A DNA stretch of 64,000 nt from NCBI RefSeq assembly GCF_007971025.1, contig NZ_CP042436.1, positions 3,844,001 through 3,908,000 of the forward strand, in the 5' to 3' direction. The first letter of the stretch is position 1. Every line of letters begins with the position of its first letter. The translations under genes and the position numbers were made by a program. Shown here piece after piece: positions 18,657 through 26,443 of the stretch. The stretch comes from Mucilaginibacter ginsenosidivorans (GTDB taxonomy: Bacteria; Bacteroidota; Bacteroidia; Sphingobacteriales; Sphingobacteriaceae). Under the pieces are notes generated by a model. The model saw nothing but the letters and a program-made list of their open reading frames with translations, made no database searches and was not told the DNA's origin.

Positions 18657-18703
18657 GTAGCTATTTGACTACAAATATAAATGTAGCCATTTAACTACGC
18701 AAA
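18657..18703 (-). promoter_or_regulatory. ArsR operon promoter with two palindromic operators
   Basis: On the minus strand, TTTG (18703-18700) and TATATTTG (18679-18672) are separated by 20 bases, a canonical Bacteroidota -33/-7 pair. Two 16-bp palindromes of the form GTAG-N2-ATTT-N2-CTAC overlap it: 18683-18698 lies between the two promoter elements, and 18657-18672 lies just downstream. Their starts are 26 bp apart. This is a textbook repressor-occlusion layout. Confidence 0.8.
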
Positions 18704-18810
18704 TTTTTTTTGAAAATTTTCACAATGTATTGTCACGGTTCGGGCATCTTTACACCCTGGCAGTCATTCGCATCCAAATAAGCATTAATTTAGTATCAAA
18801 CATTAACCCT

Positions 18811-19605
18811 ATGGATCTGCAATTAAAAAACAAAAAAGCATTGGTAACCGGCTCGACGGCTGGCATTGGTTATTCGATAGCAAAAGCGCTGGCCGGCGAA
18901 GGCGCAGAAGTTTATATTAATGGGAGAACAACCAAACGCGTTGATGCCGCCATAAAAAAATTAAAGGCCGAAACAGGCAATCAAAACATCAAAGGCTTTG
19001 CCGTAGATTTTGCCGATAGTAAACAGGTAGCCAACCTCATCAGCCAGCTACCTGATGTCGATATCCTGGTAAATAATGTTGGCATATTCGAACCAAAGGC
19101 GTTTAAAGATATACCTGACGCAGACTGGATCAAATTCTTCGAAGTCAATGTATTAAGCGGCGTACGGTTGTCGCGTGCGTATTTTGATAAGATGATCGAA
19201 AAAAACTGGGGTCGCATTATTTTTATCTCCAGCGAATCGGCCGTGCAGATACCTGCCGAGATGATCCATTATGGCATGACCAAAACGGCGCAGCTTGCCA
19301 TTTCGCGCGGCCTGGCAGAATTAACCGCCGGTACCAATGTCACCGTCAACACGGTAATGCCGGGTCCTACGTATTCTGAAGGCGCTGGCGATTTCGTGGA
19401 AAGCCTGGCCAAACAGCAGGGAAAAAGTGTTGCTGAAATTGAGAAAGATTTTTTTGAGCACGTACGCCCTACTTCGCTGCTGAAGCGTTTTACAAGTACG
19501 GATGAGATAGCCAGCCTGGTGACTTTCGTAGCCAGTCCCCTATCGTCGGCAACCAATGGCGCTGCATTGCGGGCCGACGGCGGTGTGGTTAAGGGGATTT
19601 TGTAG
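18811..19605 (+). CDS. SDR-family oxidoreductase
   Basis: This 264-residue classical short-chain dehydrogenase/reductase has the cofactor motif TGSTAGIGYSIA, NNVG, a catalytic Ser in IFISSESA and YGMTK (YxxxK). NGRTTKR after strand 2 suggests NADP(H) preference. The ATG at 18811 gives the normal family N-terminus (MDLQLKNKKALVTG). It is transcribed away from the ArsR operon. The substrate is unknown. Confidence 0.88.
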   Translation: MDLQLKNKKALVTGSTAGIGYSIAKALAGEGAEVYINGRTTKRVDAAIKKLKAETGNQNIKGFAVDFADSKQVANLISQLPDVDILVNNVGIFEPKAFKDIPDADWIKFFEVNVLSGVRLSRAYFDKMIEKNWGRIIFISSESAVQIPAEMIHYGMTKTAQLAISRGLAELTAGTNVTVNTVMPGPTYSEGAGDFVESLAKQQGKSVAEIEKDFFEHVRPTSLLKRFTSTDEIASLVTFVASPLSSATNGAALRADGGVVKGIL

Positions 19606-19607
19606 GG

Positions 19608-19799
19608 TAGTGATTGGTTAATTGGTGATTTGTGATTGGGTGACTTTAGAACTAAAGCGAGGGTCTGAGAGACAGGGACGCCTGTTTTTGAAAACACTAA
19701 GCACAAAAAAGCCCTCGAATTTCTTCGAGAGCTATATTTTACATAATCGGTAACTAATGAACCGGTTAACTAATAACTAATTAACCAATTACTAATCAC
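19608..19799. repeat. inverted word arrays around a terminator
   Basis: The left arm (19608-19644) repeats variants of GTGATTGGTTAATTG. The right arm (19750-19799) carries the same words in opposite orientation (AACTAATTAACC, ACTAATCACT). An 11-bp perfect inverted pair is ATTGGTTAATT (19613-19623) and AATTAACCAAT (19779-19789). The arms flank the terminator between the convergent SDR and pnp genes. They are degenerate low-complexity sequence rather than an insertion sequence. Confidence 0.6.
19710..19740. terminator. bidirectional terminator between SDR and pnp
   Basis: A 10-bp stem, AGCCCTCGAA (19710-19719) with TTCGAGAGCT (19724-19733, one mismatch), has a TTTC loop. An A run precedes it and a T-rich stretch follows, so it can serve both convergent genes. 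Confidence 0.8.
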
Positions 19800-21934
19800 T
19801 GCTTAGGAGCCTCTGTCCGCTCAGGCTTTGGCAACAGGGCTTTTCTCGAAAGCTTCAGTTTACCTTGCTTGTCGATATCCAGTAATTTCACGCGTACTTC
19901 GTCGCCAACCTTGAATATGCCATCCATGGTTTCGAAACGTTTGTGATCGATCTCGGATATGTGCAGCAGGCCATCTTTACCCGGCATAATTTCAACGAAC
20001 GCGCCAAACGGCATGATCGATTTCACCTTACCTTCGTATATCTCGCCCACCTCTGGTTTAGCGGCAATAGCGCGGATGCGTGACACTGCTGCATCGATAG
20101 CGGCTTTGTTATCGGCAAATACCTGTACAATACCCTGGTTGTCTTTTTCCTCGATATTGATGGTAGCGCCGGTTTCACGCTGCATTTCCTGGATGATCTT
20201 ACCACCGGGACCAATAACGGCGCCAATGTATTCTTTGTCGATCTTCAGGGTAACAATGCGTGGTGCATGCGGTTTGTAATCCTCACGCGGAGCGCTAAGG
20301 GTTTTGCTGATCTCGTTTAAGATATGCAAACGGCCCTCTTTAGCCTGATCTAAAGCTTTTGTTAATACTTCGTATGATAATCCATTGATCTTCAGGTCCA
20401 TTTGAACTGCTGTAATACCCGTAGATGTGCCGGTCACTTTAAAGTCCATATCGCCCAAATGATCCTCATCGCCTAAGATATCCGAAAGGATCGCATATTT
20501 GGTCCCCATTTCGTTAGTGATCAAACCCATGGCGATACCTGTTACCGGGGCCTTGATCTTTACACCGGCATCCATCAGCGCCAAAGTACCGGCGCAAACA
20601 GTCGCCATTGATGACGAACCGTTCGATTCCAAAATATCAGAAACTACACGGATAGTGTATGGGTTCTCGTCGTCGGATGGCAATACCTGTTTCAGAGAAC
20701 GCATAGCCAGGTTACCATGACCGATCTCGCGGCGACCGGCTCCCCTGTTCGGGCGAACTTCACCGGTTGAAAAACCAGGGAAATTGTAATGCAGCAGGAA
20801 TTTCTGGTAGCCGTTGATAAACGCACCGTCGATCATTTGCTCATCATCCTTTGCACCTAAGGTAACAGTGGTTAATGATTGGGTCTCCCCTCTCGTAAAT
20901 ATCGCCGAACCGTGGGCAGATGGCAAATAACCAACTTCGCTCCAAATCGGGCGTATCTGGGTAGTTGTACGGCCATCCAAACGCTTGCCTTCGTCTAAAA
21001 CAAGGTTACGGATAGCATCATACTCCACATCGTGATAATATTTTTTAGCCAGAAATTTGGTCGCGTCGTCAATTTCACCCAAAGTTTCGATATAGGTATC
21101 GCGCACTTCCTTGAACTTGGTGGCGCGTTCGTCCTTTGCCGAAGCAGAGGCTGCTATCGCATAAACCTGGTCGTAAGTGGCGGCGTAAATAGCTTTTTTC
21201 AGCTCCTCGTCATTATTCTCATGGCTGTAAGTACGTTTTTCAGTCTTGCCGGCGGCTATTGTCAGTTCTCTTTGAATAAGACAATGTACCTTGATATGGT
21301 CGTGCGCAAATTTGATAGCTTCAACCAGTTCAGCTTCCTGTATCTCTTTCGATTCGCCTTCAACCATGTTGATGTCGAATTCAGAACCTGCTACGATAAA
21401 TTCCAAAGTGGCATTTTCCAATTGACTCAAAGTTGGGTTGATAACCAGCTTACCGTCTATCTTCGCTACACGAACTTCTGAAATAGGCCCGTTGAAAGGG
21501 ATATCAGAAACGGCGATAGCGGCCGAAGCGGCCAAACCGGCCAAACAATCCGGCATAATGTCTTTATCAGCGGAAATCAGGGTGATCATCACCTGCGTAT
21601 CCGCATGGTAATCATCGGGGAATAAAGGGCGCAAAGCACGGTCGACCAAACGCGAGATCAGGACCTCGTAGTCGGATAAACGGGCCTCGCGGCGCAGGAA
21701 GCCACCCGGAATGCGGCCAGTAGCAGCATACTTTTCCTGGTAGTCAACAGATAAAGGCAGAAAATCAACACCTTCTTTAGCCTCAGGTGATGAAACAACA
21801 GTAGCAAGCAACATCGTGTCGCCCATTTTAACAACTACAGACCCGTCGGCCTGCTTGGCCAGTTTACCGGTCTCGATCTCAATGGTGCGGCCGTCACCTA
21901 AATCGATCACCTTTTTAATTACATTTAAACTCAT
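19796..21934 (-). CDS. pnp: polyribonucleotide nucleotidyltransferase (PNPase)
   Basis: This 712-residue 3'-to-5' phosphorolytic exoribonuclease has the full family layout: two RNase PH domains, a KH domain ([20 protein letters not shown]) and an S1 domain ([20 protein letters not shown]). Catalytic-core motifs in the second PH domain include [23 protein letters not shown] and the metal-binding [16 protein letters not shown]. It lies 124 bp after rpsO on the same strand, the conserved rpsO-pnp order, but a terminator separates them. Confidence 0.98.
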   Translation of the reverse strand: MSLNVIKKVIDLGDGRTIEIETGKLAKQADGSVVVKMGDTMLLATVVSSPEAKEGVDFLPLSVDYQEKYAATGRIPGGFLRREARLSDYEVLISRLVDRALRPLFPDDYHADTQVMITLISADKDIMPDCLAGLAASAAIAVSDIPFNGPISEVRVAKIDGKLVINPTLSQLENATLEFIVAGSEFDINMVEGESKEIQEAELVEAIKFAHDHIKVHCLIQRELTIAAGKTEKRTYSHENNDEELKKAIYAATYDQVYAIAASASAKDERATKFKEVRDTYIETLGEIDDATKFLAKKYYHDVEYDAIRNLVLDEGKRLDGRTTTQIRPIWSEVGYLPSAHGSAIFTRGETQSLTTVTLGAKDDEQMIDGAFINGYQKFLLHYNFPGFSTGEVRPNRGAGRREIGHGNLAMRSLKQVLPSDDENPYTIRVVSDILESNGSSSMATVCAGTLALMDAGVKIKAPVTGIAMGLITNEMGTKYAILSDILGDEDHLGDMDFKVTGTSTGITAVQMDLKINGLSYEVLTKALDQAKEGRLHILNEISKTLSAPREDYKPHAPRIVTLKIDKEYIGAVIGPGGKIIQEMQRETGATINIEEKDNQGIVQVFADNKAAIDAAVSRIRAIAAKPEVGEIYEGKVKSIMPFGAFVEIMPGKDGLLHISEIDHKRFETMDGIFKVGDEVRVKLLDIDKQGKLKLSRKALLPKPERTEAPKQ

Positions 21935-22011
21935 CTTGTTTTTGTTGTGATGTGCTTTTCATCTTTTGAGCACACCGATTGTATATATAAATTTTACTTT
22001 TTCAAAAGTAA

Positions 22012-22041
22012 AAAAGCCACCCGACTTTGCGGATGGCTTTT
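22012..22041 (-). terminator. terminator between rpsO and pnp
   Basis: On the minus strand a stem of about 12 bp (AAAAGCCATCCG pairing with CGGGTGGCTTTT) is followed by a T-rich tract. It lies 18 bp after the rpsO stop and would terminate or attenuate transcription into pnp. Confidence 0.8.
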
Positions 22042-22058
22042 ATAGAAAACCTGGAAGT

Positions 22059-22337
22059 TTACTTAATGATATCCCTTAGCTGTAAAGCCTTGATGATAGC
22101 ACGGTATCTCTCAATGTCTTTGTTGTACAGGTAGGCCAGCAATGCGCGGCGTTTACCTACTAATTTTTGCAGCGAAAGCTGGGTCGAAAAATCGTGTTTG
22201 TTCTTTTTCAAATGCCCGGTCAAATGCGCTATACGTGTTGTGAATAATGCGATCTGCCCTTCTGCCGAACCTGTGTCGGTAGCAGCCTTGCCATGTTTTG
22301 CAAAGATCTCTGCCTTTGCTTCTTTACTTAAATACAT
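22059..22337 (-). CDS. rpsO: 30S ribosomal protein S15
   Basis: This 92-residue protein is S15, the 16S rRNA-binding protein of the central domain of the small subunit. It has TGSAEGQIALFTTRI, LTGHLKKNKHDFSTQLSL and LVGKRRALLAYLYNKD, which match the family closely. It lies upstream of pnp, the classic arrangement. Confidence 0.97.
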   Translation of the reverse strand: MYLSKEAKAEIFAKHGKAATDTGSAEGQIALFTTRIAHLTGHLKKNKHDFSTQLSLQKLVGKRRALLAYLYNKDIERYRAIIKALQLRDIIK

Positions 22338-22554
22338 TACCTGAATAATATTAAAGCGTTTATACTTATGTTAATTGAGGTGCAAAGATAGGTTTGTTTT
22401 AGGATAAATACAAGTGATGGGGAGAGAATAGTTGAGTGGGTTGATTGGGTTGGATTAAGTTGAATCAGCTGGGTTAAGTTATATGGTATATTAAGTTGAA
22501 AAAGTTGATGAGGTTATTTATTTTCGGCTATAACTTAACCTTAACTCGAATAAC

Positions 22555-22929
22555 ATGGCATCCTTTACAGAATTAGAAACATGGAAACAGGCCAGGAAAA
22601 TACGCATCAATGCTTCCAGGCTGGCCAAATCTTTTCCACAAGAAGAAAAATTCCGCCTCGGTGATCAACTAGTAAGATGTTCCAGATCAATTGGGAATAA
22701 TATTGCCGAGGGACATGGACGCTTTCACTACCAGGACAATGTTCGGTTTTGCGTTATTGCCAGAGGCTCACTATCCGAAACGCTTGACCAAATGATAATT
22801 GCAAAAGACGAAAATCTGATCACAGACGATGTATTCAATGCTTTCCAGGCAGATTATGACCAGTGTATGAAACTATTGAACGGTTACATTCTATTTATAA
22901 AAAAGAAAAAGAACAACGAATTAGACTAA
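22555..22929 (+). CDS. four-helix-bundle protein (23S rRNA intervening-sequence protein family)
   Basis: This 124-residue protein has the family hallmarks: an N-terminal ELETWKQARKIRI helix, LGDQLVRCSRSIGNNIAEG and a C-terminal tyrosine/lysine-rich helix. Homologues are encoded in intervening sequences of 23S rRNA genes and as free-standing chromosomal genes, and are related to the Avd accessory protein of diversity-generating retroelements. Molecular function is unknown; some members bind nucleic acid. No reverse transcriptase or variable-repeat target is present here. It lies between inverted 19-nt word arrays and has no operon partners. Confidence 0.9.
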   Translation: MASFTELETWKQARKIRINASRLAKSFPQEEKFRLGDQLVRCSRSIGNNIAEGHGRFHYQDNVRFCVIARGSLSETLDQMIIAKDENLITDDVFNAFQADYDQCMKLLNGYILFIKKKKNNELD

Positions 22930-22976
22930 CTCAATGAACTTAATACAACTTAGTCTAACCTATTCAACTCCAATTA

Positions 22977-23055
22977 GGGCGTTTTAACACGCTATGCGCT
23001 CATACGCCTGCAAAGCCTTATGCGCGGTGCCGGTATCCGCTCCTATCGTTAACGC
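22977..23055. repeat. GC-rich GGGCGTT...TTAACGC segment
   Basis: A roughly 80-bp GC-rich block starts GGGCGTTTTAACACGC and ends CCTATCGTTAACGC. Its ends are partly complementary (GCGTT/AACGC). It contrasts sharply with the AT-rich word arrays on both sides. It resembles short intergenic repeats seen in Bacteroidota genomes, from memory only. No ORF is present. Confidence 0.45.
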
Positions 23056-23132
23056 GAAAGATCAACTTAATCCAACCCAATCAACTTAGTCCAACATAAT
23101 CAACTTATTCAACTACAACCTATCTTTGCTCC

Positions 23133-23555
23133 ATGAGCACTCCTTCCACTTACTCCTCCTTCGAAACTGAATTTCGAGTACGGCCGGATGATATCGATAT
23201 GTTTCAGCACGTGCATAACAGCAAGTATTTTGACTATGTGCTGGCTGCCCGGTACGACCAGATGGAGCGATGCTACGGCATGCCGATGGAGAAATTTATG
23301 GAGCGGGGTTTCGGCTGGGTAGTGCGCACCGCTCATGTTGATTACAAGCGCGCCTTAGGCATGGGCGATTACTTCATCGTAAAAACCGCTATCGAAAGCA
23401 TCGACGATAAAGGATGCCGGGTGGTGTTTGCCATCACCAATAAAGCAACAAACAAAATATGCTGCGACGGCTGGTTCGATTATACCATGATCGACATGCA
23501 AACCGGTCGTGCCGCCAAAGTACCGGAGGATATTATTGAGCATTATTTGATTTGA
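23133..23555 (+). CDS. acyl-CoA thioesterase (4HBT hotdog fold)
   Basis: This 140-residue protein is a single hotdog-fold thioesterase of the YbgC/FadM type. It has the motif VRPDDIDMFQHVHNSKYFDYV, in which Asp and His-Asn are near the active site, followed by an RTAHVDYKRALGMGD strand. Such enzymes hydrolyse short- or medium-chain acyl-CoA or aromatic acyl-CoA; the specificity cannot be told. The last 45 bases are repeated in diverged form 154 bp downstream. Confidence 0.88.
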   Translation: MSTPSTYSSFETEFRVRPDDIDMFQHVHNSKYFDYVLAARYDQMERCYGMPMEKFMERGFGWVVRTAHVDYKRALGMGDYFIVKTAIESIDDKGCRVVFAITNKATNKICCDGWFDYTMIDMQTGRAAKVPEDIIEHYLI

Positions 23556-23598
23556 TTTCGAATTTCGAATGTTCAATTTCGAATTTGATTTGCAACGT

Positions 23599-23665
23599 TC
23601 CTCTTTACGGCATGACGCAGAGAGGGTGGTTGAGTGAAACGATGACCGGGTGATTCGATACAACG
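23599..23665 (+). repeat. copy of a ~68-nt dispersed repeat
   Basis: This block (CCTCTTTACGG... GATGACCGGGTGATTCGATACAACG) aligns over its length with 25372-25440 and with the reverse complement of 25291-25330. It holds a short stem (CCTCTTT/AGAGAGG) at its left end. It lies between the thioesterase gene and a duplicated copy of that gene's last 15 codons. Confidence 0.65.
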
Positions 23666-23709
23666 CCGCCAAAGTACCGGAAGATATTATTGCGCTTTAC
23701 CTTATTTGA
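23665..23709 (+). pseudogene. duplicated 3' end of a thioesterase gene
   Basis: These 45 bases encode AAKVPEDIIALYLI and a stop, matching the last 15 codons of the thioesterase at 23511-23555 (AAKVPEDIIEHYLI) with several synonymous and a few amino-acid changes. Homology stops abruptly at the left, where the dispersed repeat begins. It looks like the remains of a tandem paralogue truncated by the repeat, or a tail displaced by its insertion. Confidence 0.7.
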
Positions 23710-23713
23710 TATG

Positions 23714-23790
23714 CAGATATGCGGATCACAGATGTGCAGATGATGAAGACGGACAAATATTTGCACATCTGCACATTTGAAATTTGCACA
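23714..23790. repeat. inverted word array (GCAGAT/ATCTGC)
   Basis: The words TGCAGATATGCGGATCACAG and ATGTGCAGATG (23732-23742) are answered by CATCTGCACAT (23766-23776) and TTTGCACATT. The 11-bp pair is perfectly complementary. No gene lies in the region. It resembles the word arrays at 19.6, 22.4 and 28.6 kb but uses a different word. Confidence 0.55.
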
Positions 23791-23795
23791 TTCAA

Positions 23796-23832
23796 AAGCA
23801 GGATTGCACAACCCGCCCACCCCGTCCTGCTT
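23796..23832 (+). terminator. possible terminator
   Basis: An 8-bp stem, AAGCAGGA (23796-23803) with TCCTGCTT (23825-23832), encloses a 21-nt loop and runs into TTAATTAA. It has A/T flanks but no strong T run, so confidence is moderate. Confidence 0.45.
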
Positions 23833-23955
23833 AATTAACTCTTAACTGACAGTGATCTAATCTGTTAGTTTCTTACTATACATTACGGTAAAGCTGTTTA
23901 AAATGCTACAGCAGTGATGGTTAAAATTTTATTTTTGAGAAAACTCACCCCATCA

Positions 23956-24136
23956 TGTCATTTCGACGAACGTTGGGGCCAGGCGCGTAAGGGTGAGGAG
24001 AAAACTTGTACACTTTGCATCGCGGACTGTTTGTTCGATTAAGATCTCTTCGCTCCCAGATGATGTGCCAATCGCTCGTTTAGGATTTCTCTTTCGCCCC
24101 ACCTCATAAGCCGGCGTTTGCTCTATCGAAATGACA
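23956..24136. repeat. palindromic intergenic element with TGTCATTTCGA ends
   Basis: The 181-bp block is bounded by perfect 11-bp inverted repeats, TGTCATTTCGA (23956-23966) and TCGAAATGACA (24126-24136). Complementarity continues imperfectly for about 50 bp inside. It has no ORF. The form suggests a MITE-like or REP-like element. Confidence 0.65.
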
Positions 24137-24146
24137 TTTTTTTAAT

Positions 24147-24296
24147 TTAATGATGTTTAAAATACTGAATTTCCTTCTCGTGTTTTTTGGCAGCTTCCAT
24201 AGAATCGAATGTGCCAAGGTTCCTGCGCTTATGCGTTTCAGGGTCGACTTTCCTGGAGTAGATGCGGTATTGGCCTGATTTTAGCTTCCTGATCAT
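24147..24296 (-). CDS. conserved 49-residue basic small protein
   Basis: This short ORF encodes 49 residues: MIRKLKSGQYRIYSRKVDP, then ETHKRRNLGTFDSMEAAKK, then a HEKEIQYFKHH tail. The pattern of SGxYRxYSRK, a glycine-turn LGTF, and EAAKKHEKEIQYF recurs in a family of small basic proteins I recall from diverse bacteria; it also resembles the N-terminal arm DNA-binding strand-helix of some recombinases. The function is unknown. The charge and fold suggest nucleic-acid binding. It abuts the palindromic element. Confidence 0.75.
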   Translation of the reverse strand: MIRKLKSGQYRIYSRKVDPETHKRRNLGTFDSMEAAKKHEKEIQYFKHH

Positions 24297-24429
24297 AACT
24301 AGTGAATTTGGTTTTTAAGTTAACAAATGGATAAAGGAGATGGTTTTGCTTTGCATGAAGGCTAACAGCAAACATATTTACAGGAGCACAGAAAACACAA
24401 AAAAGACCGTCATGGCGAGGTGGTATAAT

Positions 24430-25194
24430 TTACACCCCACTCCCACCAAATCCCACCCAACTAACCAGCTTACACATCGCTAAAAACTTTTCCTGCACGG
24501 CAACATCTTTTGCGGCCCGTTGAAAGCGGGTTTGCTGTTTATGATGAAAATAGTGGCCGCTTACGCAAGCTTCCGCATCGTTGCTTACGGCGAGCCATAC
24601 CTGGGTTTGGTAACCTTCTTCCAGGTTGTCGGGTGCGCTGGTGCCGCCCATTTTGGTGGGTACCCAGCCGGGGTTTACGGCATTGGCGTAGGTATCCGGC
24701 CACTTGCGGCCTATAGCCATCGCGAGGATAACGTCGTGCAGTTTGGTGTCGGAATAAGTTACGTGTCCGCGGGGTGATATATTGTCAAGGCTAGGGTCGC
24801 CGCTGAGGTGCATACCCGAACTCATGTAGATGAGTCGCCTGGGTGGGTGCATTAAACAGGTAAGTATATAGGGAGCAAGGGTGTTTACAGCCAGCAACAA
24901 GGGCAAACCGTCAACTGTAATACTGTTGCGCGGCACCTGGTAAACGCCGGCGTTGTGAATAACGGCATCAAAAGTGCCTAATGCATTGGCTTTGGAGGCC
25001 AGTTCTTTTGTTTCGTGCATGCTCGCAAGGTCGGCTATCAGTACATTCTCCGCACCGGGTACCTGCTGCAGGGCCTGTTTTCCACGTTCTTCGTTTCGCG
25101 CATGCAGCACAACGCGGTGGCCCTTCTTAATGAGTTCCTTTGCGGCCAGCTGACCCAATCCGTCGGCCGAGCCGGTGATGAATATTTTTGCCAT
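24430..25194 (-). CDS. SDR-family oxidoreductase
   Basis: This 254-residue protein has the SDR cofactor motif TGSADGLGQLAA, HNAGV in place of the usual NNAG, the catalytic serine in IYMSSG and YSDTK (YxxxK). HARNEERG after the second strand favours NADP(H). It most resembles the retinol-dehydrogenase/WW-oxidoreductase-like subgroup. The substrate is unknown. It lies in a repeat-rich stretch with no operon partner. Confidence 0.85.
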   Translation of the reverse strand: MAKIFITGSADGLGQLAAKELIKKGHRVVLHARNEERGKQALQQVPGAENVLIADLASMHETKELASKANALGTFDAVIHNAGVYQVPRNSITVDGLPLLLAVNTLAPYILTCLMHPPRRLIYMSSGMHLSGDPSLDNISPRGHVTYSDTKLHDVILAMAIGRKWPDTYANAVNPGWVPTKMGGTSAPDNLEEGYQTQVWLAVSNDAEACVSGHYFHHKQQTRFQRAAKDVAVQEKFLAMCKLVSWVGFGGSGV

Positions 25195-25290
25195 AGTTGG
25201 TAATTAAACAGGCCGGGTATGGGTTTTGTTGGTGAATTTAATAATTGTTGGTTTCTCATTGGAACCGCGTGAATGCTGCCTGGTTATTTG

Positions 25291-25440
25291 ACTCACCCGG
25301 TCATCGTTTCACTCGACCAGCCTCTTTGCTGCAAGCAGCAAAGAGGGTTTTCAATTATTGCGATTCACAAAACCCTCTTTGCGCCAAAGGCGGAGAGAGG
25401 GTGACCCAGCGAAGCGTCGGTCGGGTGAGTCGATACGACG
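25291..25440. repeat. palindromic copy of the ~68-nt dispersed repeat
   Basis: Left arm 25291-25330 is the reverse complement of right arm 25391-25430, with several mismatches. Between them are two strong hairpins: an 11-12-bp stem at 25321-25346 and a stem at about 25373-25401. The right half plus CGATACGACG aligns with 23599-23665. It forms a 150-bp palindromic unit between the SDR and AraC genes, with no ORF. Confidence 0.7.
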
Positions 25441-25482
25441 CTTACCCATTCGCAAATCTGCATAGTTGAAATCTGCACATCA

Positions 25483-26280
25483 TTACACCCTGCTCGGTGC
25501 CAGCCCATACTGCTTTTTAAACGCGAATGAAAAATGCGACAGGTCCTCGAAACCCAGGTCGAGGTAAATATCGGATGCCGTTTTGCCTTTTTCCTTGATG
25601 AGGTAATGTGCCTCCTGCAATCGTCTTTGCTGCAGCCAGCGGCTGGGTGTGTTATGGAACAGCTTTTCAAAATCGCGCTTAAACGTGGCCAGGCTGCGCC
25701 CGGTAAGGTATGCGAAGCGGTTCAGGTCGACGTTGAAATGGAAGTTCTTGTTCATAAATGCTTCCAGGTCTATCTTGCCCGGTTCGCTGAAATCGAATAG
25801 TATATCTTTCAACTCCGGGTTTACCTTTAACAGCAGCATGACTGCTTCGCGAAGCTTCAGGGCCAGCAGCGCTTCGTCCTCAATCCCGTTCAACTGCATG
25901 TATGGCATCAGCGAATCGAAATAATTTTTGTACAGTGGATTTGGCTCCAGTTCCATCACTGCATCACCATTGACGTGCAGGCCCGACCGGTACCCGGCTT
26001 CCATACTGAAGTTCCGTAAGAAAGGCTGATCGAAATGCACCGAAAGCGACCTGAACTCCCCTCCTTCCGGCGGCGTTTTGTTGAATTTGATGAGGTTGTT
26101 ACGCCTGCTGAAACGGAAGCTTCCCGGGCCGAAGAAATATTCGCGATTGCCGTCGTTCATGGTCATGCTGCCCGAAACCTGGTAGCTGAACACAAATTCA
26201 GGTATAAATTGCTCCCCTTCGCGGCTGCGGGCTACGTAGCAGGAATAAGCTATGGCCGGTTTTTTAATTGACGTTGGCAT
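25483..26280 (-). CDS. AraC-family transcriptional regulator
   Basis: This 265-residue regulator has an N-terminal cupin-like effector domain of the ExsA-type (FVFSYQVSGSMTMNDG, FFGPGSFRFSRRNNL) and a C-terminal pair of helix-turn-helices. The first HTH is RFAYLTGRSLATFKRDFEKLF and the second is DIYLDLGFEDLSHFSFAFKKQYG, ending in GLAPSRV. It lies 163 bp downstream of an SDR gene on the same strand, which it may regulate. The effector is unknown. Confidence 0.9.
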   Translation of the reverse strand: MPTSIKKPAIAYSCYVARSREGEQFIPEFVFSYQVSGSMTMNDGNREYFFGPGSFRFSRRNNLIKFNKTPPEGGEFRSLSVHFDQPFLRNFSMEAGYRSGLHVNGDAVMELEPNPLYKNYFDSLMPYMQLNGIEDEALLALKLREAVMLLLKVNPELKDILFDFSEPGKIDLEAFMNKNFHFNVDLNRFAYLTGRSLATFKRDFEKLFHNTPSRWLQQRRLQEAHYLIKEKGKTASDIYLDLGFEDLSHFSFAFKKQYGLAPSRV

Positions 26281-26309
26281 TGTTCAAAAGTAAGTATCCT
26301 AACCAGATT

Positions 26310-26414
26310 ATTCCCTCCCTGGGGAGGGGTGCGGCTGACGGCGCGTTGAAGGGAGGGGTTTCAATCCTTTGATTAACGCCGTAACCCCTTCCTGCCCTTC
26401 CCCGGGGGAGGAAT
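26310..26414. repeat. GC-rich palindromic element
   Basis: The outer arms (26310-26329 and 26395-26414) are complementary at 16 of 20 positions, and inner arms GAAGGGAGGGGTT and AACCCCTTCC extend the pairing. It holds no ORF. The G/C tracts stand out from the surrounding sequence. This looks like another REP-type intergenic element. Confidence 0.6.
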
Positions 26415-26443
26415 CGCACTTTCCTACGCTTTTAACAGGGTGC

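Larger units (their letters stand above)
22431..23117. mobile_element. candidate cassette: four-helix-bundle gene between inverted word arrays
   Basis: Tandem copies of a degenerate 19-nt word (GTTGATTGGGTTGGATTAA and variants) lie on the left (22431-22513). The same word in opposite orientation lies on the right (about 22924-22970 and 23062-23117). A 24-bp stretch at 22440-22463 is perfectly complementary to 23062-23085. The arms enclose the four-helix-bundle gene and a GC-rich segment, so the transcript could fold into a long stem with the gene in the loop, as in 23S rRNA intervening sequences. Mobility is inferred, not shown; no target duplication was recognised. Confidence 0.55.

Noticed and set aside
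22431-23117. Diversity-generating retroelement around the four-helix-bundle gene
   Set aside because: The protein is related to Avd, but no reverse transcriptase, template repeat or variable target gene is nearby.
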